DNA of 42,615 nucleotides from Kiritimatiellia bacterium (GTDB lineage Bacteria > Verrucomicrobiota > Kiritimatiellia > CAIVKH01). A program made the position numbers and the translations under genes. The stretch's first letter is position 1; each line of letters starts with the position of its first letter. This document shows positions 34,686-41,518 of the stretch, piece after piece. The stretch is taken from positions 1 through 42,615 of the forward strand of contig JANWZO010000019.1 of assembly GCA_025054615.1 (NCBI GenBank). The letters are read 5' to 3'. A model generated the notes under the pieces. The model saw only the letters and a program-made list of their open reading frames with translations. It was not told the DNA's origin and searched no databases.

Positions 34686-36364
34686 GCGGGCGACGCCGAG
34701 AGTTCGGCCGCGCCCGGGCGGGGGCGGTGTTTGCACTCGCGTTCCTCTCGCTGGCGTGCGGCTACCCGCTCGCCCTGTTGGCCTTTCAGAGTCTATTCCC
34801 TGAAGGACTTGGGGGAGATTTTTCGGGATTTCTGGTCCCGTTTCGCGTGTTGGGGCAGACACCGGACCTCGTGCACATGCTCGCCCATTCAGCGGCATGG
34901 GCGGCGGCGACCACGCTTCTCGCCTGGCTCTTTGGGATCCCCTGTGGCTTCCTCCTGGCGCGCTGCGCCCTTCCGGGGCGGGCGCTGGCGCGGATAACCT
35001 TGTTGGTGCCCATCATGACGCCGCCGTATGTGGCTGCGCTCTCCTACGTCGTTTTTCTTCAACCCGGCGGATTCGGCGACATGTGGTTCGGCGTGCCTGA
35101 AAGCTTGCGCGACTGGTTTTTTTCCTTCCACGGCGTGACGCTTGTCATGGCGCTGGCGTCCTTTGGTTATGTGGCGCTGGGGGTGGAGGCTGCCCTGTTG
35201 CGCATTCCCAGCCGGCTCGAGGATGCCGCGCTTCAGCTCGGCGCGTCGCGTCGCCGGCTCTGGCGCGAAATCCGGCTTCCGCTCCTCGCGCCGGCTATTC
35301 TAAACACGGGTCTGCTCGTCAGCCTCGATGCGTTGTCGAATTTTGGCGTGCCGGCGGTGCTAGGTACTCGGGCAAATCTCGCGCTGTTGCCCGCGGAGAT
35401 TTACAACCTCGTCACAAGCTGGCCGATCGATCTACCCGCCGCCTCGGCGCTTTCCTCCGTGCTTGCGGCGTTTGCTTTGCTCTCCGCCCAAATTGGCCAT
35501 CGCTTTTCTCGCAAGGCCGCCCCGGCTCCCGCCCGTGCGGCGCCTGTGCGGACCGCGCGGCTAACCCCCTGGCAGGCGGCGCTGGCCTGGCTGTGGTTTG
35601 GCGGCTTGTTTGTCCTAAGCACGGGAATGCCCTACGCGGCCATGCTGGCGATGAGCATGGTCGATCGCTGGACCGAAGACGGGCCAACTTGGAACCTGCG
35701 GCATTATGCGGCTTTGTTATCGCCAGGTTCCGGAGGGCGCTCGGCGCTAATGACCAGCCTGGGTCTCGCGGCTATCGCGGCGACAGTGTGCGCCCTCATT
35801 GGCGGCTGCATCGCTTATGTCGCGGCACGGTCCGGACCCGCGATGCGAAGGGCGATTGAAGCGCTCGGCATTCTCCCGCGCGCGATTCCGAAGATTGTGC
35901 TGGCGGTCGGCCTGATCCTCGCATGGAACGCCCCGTGGGTGCCTATTGATGTGTACGGCACGCTGGGCATGCTGCTGCTCGCGTATGTGGTCTGCTATAT
36001 CTCGGACGCGCTGGCCTATGCCGGAGCGGCTGTGCGCAGGATTGATCCGCGTTTGGAGCTGGCCGGCGCCCAGCTTGGGGCGGGGCGGTTCCGCATTCTC
36101 CGGGCGATCGTGCTTCCTCAGCTTGCTCCCGCGCTGGGGGCCGCCTGGCTGACGACGTTCATCGTCTGCGTGCGCGAGCTGGTTTGCTCCGTGTTGCTCC
36201 TGCCGCCGGGGATGGACACCACGGCTACTTTCATCTTCAACCAGTTCGAGCAAGGTGATGTCGGCGCGGCGATGGCCATGGCCACAGTTACAATCGGCGC
36301 CACGACGGCCACCCTACTGCTCACCCAGCGATTGCTGAACCGCGTCACGGAATCTCCGCATTGA
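34682..36364 (+). CDS. Fused double-domain ABC importer permease (FbpB-type)
   Basis: 560 residues from GTG 34682, overlapping the previous stop by GTGA. Two BPD_transp_1 domains are joined in one chain, as in FbpB and the ferric/phosphonate permeases. Each has its own EAA-type cytoplasmic loop: EDAALQLGASRRRLWREI (first half) and ELAGAQLGAGRFRILRAI (second half), each followed by LP-LAPA. About twelve membrane helices are visible. The middle linker (RKAAPAPARAAPVRTARLT) is basic and Ala/Pro-rich. It works with the adjacent ATPase and lipoprotein. The TGA overlaps a TTG at 36361 that could start the HAD gene. Confidence 0.92.
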   Translation: MSGRRREFGRARAGAVFALAFLSLACGYPLALLAFQSLFPEGLGGDFSGFLVPFRVLGQTPDLVHMLAHSAAWAAATTLLAWLFGIPCGFLLARCALPGRALARITLLVPIMTPPYVAALSYVVFLQPGGFGDMWFGVPESLRDWFFSFHGVTLVMALASFGYVALGVEAALLRIPSRLEDAALQLGASRRRLWREIRLPLLAPAILNTGLLVSLDALSNFGVPAVLGTRANLALLPAEIYNLVTSWPIDLPAASALSSVLAAFALLSAQIGHRFSRKAAPAPARAAPVRTARLTPWQAALAWLWFGGLFVLSTGMPYAAMLAMSMVDRWTEDGPTWNLRHYAALLSPGSGGRSALMTSLGLAAIAATVCALIGGCIAYVAARSGPAMRRAIEALGILPRAIPKIVLAVGLILAWNAPWVPIDVYGTLGMLLLAYVVCYISDALAYAGAAVRRIDPRLELAGAQLGAGRFRILRAIVLPQLAPALGAAWLTTFIVCVRELVCSVLLLPPGMDTTATFIFNQFEQGDVGAAMAMATVTIGATTATLLLTQRLLNRVTESPH

Positions 36365-36396
36365 TTGGCCATCGAAATGCAGCATCCTCACGCAAT

Positions 36397-37293
36397 ATGA
36401 AGACCGACCCTCGCATGGATTCGATCCGCTTGGTTGCGCTGGATTTCGATGGGACGGTGATGGTGTATCCGGATCCGACCGGCGTCTTTCATCCAGACAT
36501 CATCCGCGCGATCAATGCGCTGGAGGCGCTAGGTATTCGCTGGTGTACGAACAGTGGCCGGGATATTATCGACCAGAAGGTTGTGTTGGAGCGGAGCCGA
36601 ATGGCGGGGTTGACGCACCCCCCCGACGCGCTGATCTGCTCGGAAAGTTTTGTCTATCTGCGGTGCGGCTCGGAATACGAGCCGCTCCAACCGTGGAACT
36701 TCGACGCGGAATCCCGGCTCTCGCGCTGTTCGAGGGAGGCTCGTGCTGCTCTCGAGCCCCATCTGCCTCGCTGGGCCAGCGATTTTCCGGGTCTGTTTTA
36801 CGTCGAACAAGGCCTTTTTCCCGCTCTGCGCGCGGCAGATGAAGGCGCGCAGGCGGAAGCCCTCTTCATGGAAGTCCGGCGGGTTACTGCGAACATTCCT
36901 AGGGTTTTCGTCAGCCGTAACGGTTGCTGGGTGGCGGTCCTGCCGGAAGGGCTGGGCAAAGGTCCCTCGCTTTCCGCATATGCGAAGGCTCGAGGCTTCG
37001 GGCCGGACCACATTCTCGCCGTCGGCGACCATCAGAACGACCTCTCGATGTTGGACGGCCGCCACGCGGGCCTGGTCGGATGTCCCGCCGATGCGCACCC
37101 GGACATCCGAGAAATCGTCCTCCGCGCAGGCGGAATCGTCGCCACTTCCGCAGGGCCCGAGGGCACGCTCGAAATCCTCGACGCGTTGTTGCGCGCTCGA
37201 GCTCAACCTAACGAATGCGCATTATGTGATGCGGAGAATACTTCGGAACCCGCGGACGCCGGACCCGCAGCTCGAACTCCGCACATTCCATAG
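36397..37293 (+). CDS. HAD superfamily hydrolase (Cof/SPP-like)
   Basis: 298 residues from ATG 36397. A TTG at 36361 would give a four-base overlap with the permease stop, in line with the previous three junctions, and an ATG at 36415 would start right before the domain, so the start is uncertain. Motif I is LDFDGTV with D16 and D18 (counting from 36397), motif II WCTNSGRD, motif III GLGKGPSL and motif IV GDHQNDLSML. The cap insert between motifs II and III is large, as in C2-capped phosphatases of the Cof type, which act on sugar phosphates and related metabolites. Co-location with an ABC importer suggests that it may act on the imported compound. Its TAG stop falls inside the first palindrome of the array at 37286-37380. 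Confidence 0.9.
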   Translation: MKTDPRMDSIRLVALDFDGTVMVYPDPTGVFHPDIIRAINALEALGIRWCTNSGRDIIDQKVVLERSRMAGLTHPPDALICSESFVYLRCGSEYEPLQPWNFDAESRLSRCSREARAALEPHLPRWASDFPGLFYVEQGLFPALRAADEGAQAEALFMEVRRVTANIPRVFVSRNGCWVAVLPEGLGKGPSLSAYAKARGFGPDHILAVGDHQNDLSMLDGRHAGLVGCPADAHPDIREIVLRAGGIVATSAGPEGTLEILDALLRARAQPNECALCDAENTSEPADAGPAARTPHIP

Positions 37294-37380
37294 GTCTGAA
37301 TTTCCATAGCATGGAATTCGTAAAGCCCATTTTTTCCATAGGATGGAAACCATGAAGCATACTTTTTCCATAGCATGGAA
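37286..37380. repeat. Array of TTCCATAGSATGGAA palindromes in 16/32-bp register
   Basis: Three 15-bp palindromes TTCCATAG(C/G)ATGGAA start at 37302, 37334 and 37366, spaced exactly 32 bp apart. A fourth, degenerate copy starts at 37286 (16 bp before the first). At the intermediate phase positions 37318 and 37350 the sequence still shares an AGC or AGCAT core. The array spans the HAD stop codon, the short gap, the candidate ATG starts of the next gene and the start of its signal-peptide codons. The spacing is near three helical turns, consistent with a cooperative operator, or with a tandem repeat family. Confidence 0.8.
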
Positions 37381-38662
37381 ATTCTGGCTCATCGCGATTT
37401 GGCTCTGCACTCAGGCATGGGCTGAGCCAACTCAAATTTTCTTCAGCTTTACCGCTGGCGCAGCGGGCGGGCTTGGAAGGATCGAAGTCGATGCGGATTC
37501 TGGCGTCGTCCTCACGCAGGAGATTGTGTACGCTTCGCCCGCTGCACGCGAGGGCGGCAAAGTGGCCCAGACGAGAGAGGGTTGGGCGGTGCTGGCTGTC
37601 AATGCAAAGGCGCCGGGAAACTTGGTCATCCGAAACCCCACCGGGCTGGTGTCGACCCTCACGATTTCGGACAAGCTCGATGAAATACGCGTCCGGGCGA
37701 GCCGGGCGATTGTCGGGGGCGAAGAAGGCGGGGTATATCTGATCGACCTCGCTGAAGGTAGGGTTCTGCGCGATTGGCAGCTCAAGAGCGCCCTCAATCC
37801 GCCGGGTCGCCGGCCCGAGGATGTCCGCTTCGACCCGAACGGTCGCCTCGCGTGGGTTACGCTTCAAAAGGACAGCAAGGATGGTAAACGCCTCGGACAT
37901 CGGTTGGTCGCTCTGGACCTTGAAACCGGAGAAGTGGCAGCCGATTTGCGCCTCCCGCGCGACCGAAGCGAACTTCATTTTGGAAGGGACGGCGACCTGA
38001 GGCAAAGCGGACCGGGACCCGAGGTCGTCTTGTTGTTTCCGCGCTCCAACACGCTGTTGGTGACCCTGGATTTATATGGCGCGGTCGGCTTGATGGATCT
38101 CGAGGCGGCTCGAAATGGCGAATTCTCGCGGTGGACGACGATCCCGACGTCGCTGGACGGATCATGGGGGACGGCGTTTCCGGACCGAGCAGTTGGGGTG
38201 GACATCGGTGGGCGGGATCATGCCCTGGTGCTGAATGCGGGACCCGAGGGCGGGGCTGTACTCATTGACCTGACTGCGCGCAAAGTCGCGCAAGTTATCC
38301 CGGTCGGCCATGGCCTCTATTCGCCCGAACCGATTCCTGCACTGGGCGCGATCGCCGCCGCCGCGGGTGGCAAGCTCAAGCGTCGAGGTGAGGACGACGT
38401 CGAAAAATCGTTCGCGCCCCGGCCGGAGGTCGCCATTTTCGAAATTCGTGAAGAGGCATCTGAGCTGAATCTTCGCCTGATTGCGCTGGACCAGCCCACG
38501 CACACGCTGCGAGCGGTGGCGCCGCAGCGGAATGGTTTGCTCCTCGTCAATGTCGGTCTCGGAGCCGATCAATGGATCGTGATTGATGCCGTGGATGGGC
38601 AGATTCGAAGCCGCCAGTCCGCACCGGGCCGTGTTGTCCGCCTGGCCCCGTCGCCCGAGTGA
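37352..38662 (+). CDS. Secreted beta-propeller-like protein of unknown function
   Basis: 436 residues from ATG 37352; an ATG three codons earlier (37343) lies inside a palindrome. The signal peptide is clear: MKHTFSIAWKFWLIAIWLCTQAWA, read in two parts, cleaved near AWA-E. The mature chain is beta-rich with repeated elements of the type GRVLRDWQL, LDLETGEVAADLRLPRD, LVTLDLYGAVGLMDLE, ALVLNAGPEGGAVLIDLTAR and LIALDQPTHTL, which suggests a seven-bladed-propeller-like fold. No catalytic motif is recognised. It is probably periplasmic or exported. Third palindrome of the array falls in the codons for FSIAWKF of the signal peptide, so those codons may be constrained by DNA-level function. It converges with the DUF3108-type gene (gap of nine bases). 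Confidence 0.85.
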   Translation: MKHTFSIAWKFWLIAIWLCTQAWAEPTQIFFSFTAGAAGGLGRIEVDADSGVVLTQEIVYASPAAREGGKVAQTREGWAVLAVNAKAPGNLVIRNPTGLVSTLTISDKLDEIRVRASRAIVGGEEGGVYLIDLAEGRVLRDWQLKSALNPPGRRPEDVRFDPNGRLAWVTLQKDSKDGKRLGHRLVALDLETGEVAADLRLPRDRSELHFGRDGDLRQSGPGPEVVLLFPRSNTLLVTLDLYGAVGLMDLEAARNGEFSRWTTIPTSLDGSWGTAFPDRAVGVDIGGRDHALVLNAGPEGGAVLIDLTARKVAQVIPVGHGLYSPEPIPALGAIAAAAGGKLKRRGEDDVEKSFAPRPEVAIFEIREEASELNLRLIALDQPTHTLRAVAPQRNGLLLVNVGLGADQWIVIDAVDGQIRSRQSAPGRVVRLAPSPE

Positions 38663-38671
38663 CGATCGAAT

Positions 38672-39508
38672 TCAGCGGTCCGCGTGGCTATCGGTCGAGC
38701 TGCCGGTCGACCGGTATGGCCAAGGACCTCGAGGATGGCCAAGGATTTCATCCAGCGTGAGGTGGATCCGACCGACCGGCGCCTCGACACTGAGCCTTAG
38801 CAAGACGTAGGGGGGATCGCTGGAAATCCACAGTTGCCGCGGAATTCGCCCCAAAAACAGCGGGTCATTCCCGACAATCGGGCGAATGAAATACGCGGGG
38901 ATCCTGCCGTAGCGAGGATGCTCAAAAGTCTGATGCGAATTGACGTCGATTCCAACGGTAATAATGCCCTCGTCGCCGGACACCACATACCAGTTTGTTT
39001 GCCCGGGTCGGAAATCGGCCGATCGGAGGGAGTACATCAGGGAGAGGATGTCTCGGATGTCCCGTGGCGCGGGAAAATCGCGCCGCTCGGGCACGAGCAA
39101 ATTGTGCCAGAAGACCCGGCCTTCCTCGCGGTTGTAAAACGTGATGTCATGGCGTAACGAGCCGCCCTCCTGAAGGCGTTTTTCGAATCGGATGGGCAGA
39201 AAAGTTGTCGGGTCGACGATCGATTCGACCACATCGTCAATTCGATAAAATCGGTCCAGGAATGCATTGGATCGGACGTGAACACGCAACCGAATCAGTG
39301 GCGGTTGATCGTCGGTCCACTCCGATTCGATCATGGCTTCGCCGACGGGGATGCGGCCCCACGTGAGGCGGGCTCTGAGCGATTCACCGACCGGGAATGG
39401 CGGCTCATGGCCGGCGCCAAGCTGCGCAAAAACGGCCAGAAGGGCTCCGAAGAGACGGATCGCGCTTAACCGGATCCGACTTCGGTATGGGCGGCTTCGC
39501 GGATCCAC
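38672..39508 (-). CDS. DUF3108-type periplasmic protein
   Basis: 278 residues from GTG 39508, preceded by AGGTGA at a usable distance; the frame continues upstream only as a shadow of the SET gene. Signal peptide: a basic n-region (MDPRSRPYRSRIR), hydrophobic core (LFGALLAVFAQLGAG) and a cleavage near AG-HE. The mature protein has the DUF3108 pattern: FPVGESLRARLTWGRIPVGEA, NAFLDRFYRIDDVVESIVDPTTFLPIRFEKRLQEG (read in parts), HDITFYN, then DILSLMYSLRSADFRPGQ. This family is common in diderms and its role is unknown, possibly in envelope assembly. It overlaps the SET-domain gene by 43 bases, both on the minus strand, and is probably co-transcribed with it. Confidence 0.85.
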   Translation of the reverse strand: MDPRSRPYRSRIRLSAIRLFGALLAVFAQLGAGHEPPFPVGESLRARLTWGRIPVGEAMIESEWTDDQPPLIRLRVHVRSNAFLDRFYRIDDVVESIVDPTTFLPIRFEKRLQEGGSLRHDITFYNREEGRVFWHNLLVPERRDFPAPRDIRDILSLMYSLRSADFRPGQTNWYVVSGDEGIITVGIDVNSHQTFEHPRYGRIPAYFIRPIVGNDPLFLGRIPRQLWISSDPPYVLLRLSVEAPVGRIHLTLDEILGHPRGPWPYRSTGSSTDSHADR

Positions 39509-39966
39509 CGCTTCACCTGCAGGCGCCGGTGCGGGGGAACGTGAAGCATCGTGCCGCGGCAGCGCGGCGATGAACAGTGGCAGCGGTAACGCAGGACGTC
39601 TTCCCGCGTAAATCGGCGGCCGAGTGTCAGCGCGTAGTCGAAAAGAAGCTCCTCGCCCACTTCGATGTCCCGCAGCGCGTAAAAGAACACGCGCCCATCC
39701 TCGATCACCGCCTCGCAATTTGGGTCGCAGGAGTGGTTGATGAAGCGGGAGACGTTGCCGCCCTCCCTCGGGTTGATGACATGGGTCGGGCTGACGTGCA
39801 TGAGCTCCGTGTGAGATCCCTCACCGGCCGAATGATCGCTCCATTTTTCCCGGAGGCCTGTATACTCGATGATTCGTTCGCCTTTTGCGATCCGGCGTCG
39901 TGCAAACACTCCGGTTCCATGAATCAGCGATGCACGGGCCTCAACTGTCGTTTCGACATCCTTCAT
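39466..39966 (-). CDS. SET-domain protein lysine methyltransferase
   Basis: 166 residues from ATG 39966; a TTG at 39999 would add 11. The SET fold is unambiguous: IHGTGVFARRRIAKGERIIEYTG at the N-terminus (about 15-37), RFINHSCDPNC with N77-H78 and C80/C84, EELLFDYAL with the catalytic Y111, and a post-SET zinc-binding pattern C129-x-C131-x4-C136. SET enzymes transfer a methyl group from S-adenosylmethionine to lysine. Such proteins occur in chlamydiae and other PVC bacteria and have been linked to histone-like or other protein targets; the target here is unknown. It is short, with no accessory chromatin domains. The next gene overlaps its 3' end. Confidence 0.92.
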   Translation of the reverse strand: MKDVETTVEARASLIHGTGVFARRRIAKGERIIEYTGLREKWSDHSAGEGSHTELMHVSPTHVINPREGGNVSRFINHSCDPNCEAVIEDGRVFFYALRDIEVGEELLFDYALTLGRRFTREDVLRYRCHCSSPRCRGTMLHVPPHRRLQVKRWIREAAHTEVGSG

Positions 39967-39976
39967 ATCCGAATCG

Positions 39977-40004
39977 GATATATCGGGGCAGTCCGACAAA
40001 TCAA
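39977..40004 (-). promoter_or_regulatory. Candidate sigma70-type promoter before the SET gene
   Basis: Reading the minus strand, TTGATT (40004-39999) and TATATC (39982-39977) are separated by 16 bases. The start codon follows 10 bases later, so a transcript from this site would have a very short leader. The boxes are imperfect and this is a guess from pattern alone. Confidence 0.3.
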
Positions 40005-40092
40005 GAGGGCCGGCCGCGTTCCATATAAGGGCAGCATAGCCGGCCGGAGTGATGGAAATATTTACGGCCCGAGGGAAACGACAATCGATCCC

Positions 40093-41514
40093 TCACCGTT
40101 TTGGAATGACGTGGGTGCCGTGGCCGAAGAAGATTTCGGCAGCCTCCATCATCGTTTCCGACAGGGTGGGGTGGGCGTGGATAGTCATCTTCAGGTCCTC
40201 CGCGCGCGCGGCCATTTCCACGGCGAGTACCCCTTCCGCGATCATCTCGCCCGCGCCGACGCCGACAATCCCGACGCCCAGGACCTGTTCCGTATGCGGG
40301 TCCAAGATAAGTTTTGTCAACCCCTCATTCCGGCCCATGGTGGCTGCGCGGCCTGACGCCGCCCATGGGAATGAGACCGTCTTGACTTCTCGCCCCTCCT
40401 GCCGCGCCTGAAGTTCGGTCAGACCGCACCACGCCATTTCCGGGTCGGTAAAGACCACCGCGGGAATCGCACGGGGATCAAAAATCGAGGGGTGTCCGAG
40501 AATGGCTTCAACGGCCACTCGCCCCTCGTGAGAGGCTTTATGGGCAAGCAGCGGTTCACCGGCGGCATCGCCGATGGCGAAGATGGTCGGCTCGGCGGTT
40601 CGGCGCTGTTTGTCGGTTTTGATGAATCCTTTCTCATCGAGCTGGACCCGAGTGTTCTCCAGACCGAGGTTCTCGGTATTCGGACGTCGTCCGACCGAAA
40701 TCAAGATGCGGTCGAATTCCTGGACGGGCTCGTCCACGTGGAGTCCTTCAAAACGGACCTGGATCTTGTCGCCTTTGTCCACGAGCTCGACGACCTTGGT
40801 CTTGAGCATGATCTTGTGGAATTTCTTCTCGAGGACGCCGATGAGCACGTTGGCGAGATCTCGGTCTGCGCCCGTGAGGAGCTGCGGCAACATTTCCACC
40901 ATCGTGACCTTGCTGCCGAGCGTCGCGTAGACCGTGCCCAGCTCGCAGCCGATATAGCCGCCGCCGATGATCAAGAGGCTCCCCGGAATGTCCGGAAGGT
41001 TGAGGGCGGCGGTGGAATCCATGACACGGTCCGTCCGAAGGTCCATGCCGGGAGGGATGACCGGCCGCGAGCCGGGCGCGAGAATGCAATGGTCGAAAGT
41101 TATCGTGTGCCGGGATCCGTCTACACAGGCGACTTCCGCGCTGCGGTTCGATAGGAGGTGCGCGCGCCCCTGGATGAACCGAATATTCCGTTTCCGGGTT
41201 AATGTTCCAAGGCCGCCGGTCAGTTTCGCAATCACTTTATCTTTCCACGCCCTCATGCGATCGAGGTCGATCACGGGTTCCGAATAGGTGAGACCCCATT
41301 CGACCGATTCCCGCGCCTCGCTCATAACCCGCGCGACATGCAGCAGGGCCTTCGACGGGATGCATCCCCGGTAGAGGCAAACACCGCCGGGGTTGGCATC
41401 CTGGTCGACCAAAGTGACCGACAGGCCATGATCAGCGGCGAGAAAGGCGGCGGGGTAACCGCCGGGCCCACCGCCAATCACCAGCAGGGGCGTATGGAAA
41501 TTCGCAGAACTCAC
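40093..41514 (-). CDS. lpdA: Dihydrolipoamide dehydrogenase (E3)
   Basis: 473 residues from GTG 41514; GGAGG within the last codons of the upstream gene serves as its ribosome site. E3 reoxidises dihydrolipoamide of 2-oxo-acid dehydrogenase complexes with FAD and NAD. The FAD-binding start is LLVIGGGPGGYPAA (10-23). The redox disulfide is C46-LYRG-C51; CLYRGC replaces the textbook CLNVGC, a variant I associate with E3s of pyruvate-type complexes. The NAD domain has LIIGGGYIGCELG. ISVGRRPNT and AIGDAAG follow. The interface catalytic pair is H448 and E453 in HAHPTLSE. It lies four bases behind the acyltransferase gene and clearly belongs to that operon. Confidence 0.97.
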   Translation of the reverse strand: MSSANFHTPLLVIGGGPGGYPAAFLAADHGLSVTLVDQDANPGGVCLYRGCIPSKALLHVARVMSEARESVEWGLTYSEPVIDLDRMRAWKDKVIAKLTGGLGTLTRKRNIRFIQGRAHLLSNRSAEVACVDGSRHTITFDHCILAPGSRPVIPPGMDLRTDRVMDSTAALNLPDIPGSLLIIGGGYIGCELGTVYATLGSKVTMVEMLPQLLTGADRDLANVLIGVLEKKFHKIMLKTKVVELVDKGDKIQVRFEGLHVDEPVQEFDRILISVGRRPNTENLGLENTRVQLDEKGFIKTDKQRRTAEPTIFAIGDAAGEPLLAHKASHEGRVAVEAILGHPSIFDPRAIPAVVFTDPEMAWCGLTELQARQEGREVKTVSFPWAASGRAATMGRNEGLTKLILDPHTEQVLGVGIVGVGAGEMIAEGVLAVEMAARAEDLKMTIHAHPTLSETMMEAAEIFFGHGTHVIPKR

Positions 41515-41518
41515 GATT

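Noticed and set aside
37286-37380. Possible CRISPR array
   Set aside because: Repeats are 15-bp palindromes with 17-bp gaps that are not spacer-like, there are only three good copies, and no cas genes are nearby.
37208-38005. A 265-residue minus-strand frame over the palindrome array
   Set aside because: It is antisense to the HAD end and the propeller-like gene, and its repeated peptides simply translate the palindromes.
38672-39966. Frameshift in the DUF3108/SET region
   Set aside because: The 43-base overlap could look like a frame error, but each gene has its own plausible start (GTG 39508 with AGGTGA, ATG 39966) and a complete fold pattern.
40022-40100. Terminator after the E3 gene
   Set aside because: A six-base stem (GAGGGA with TCCCTC) has a 12-base loop and no T-run; too weak to call.
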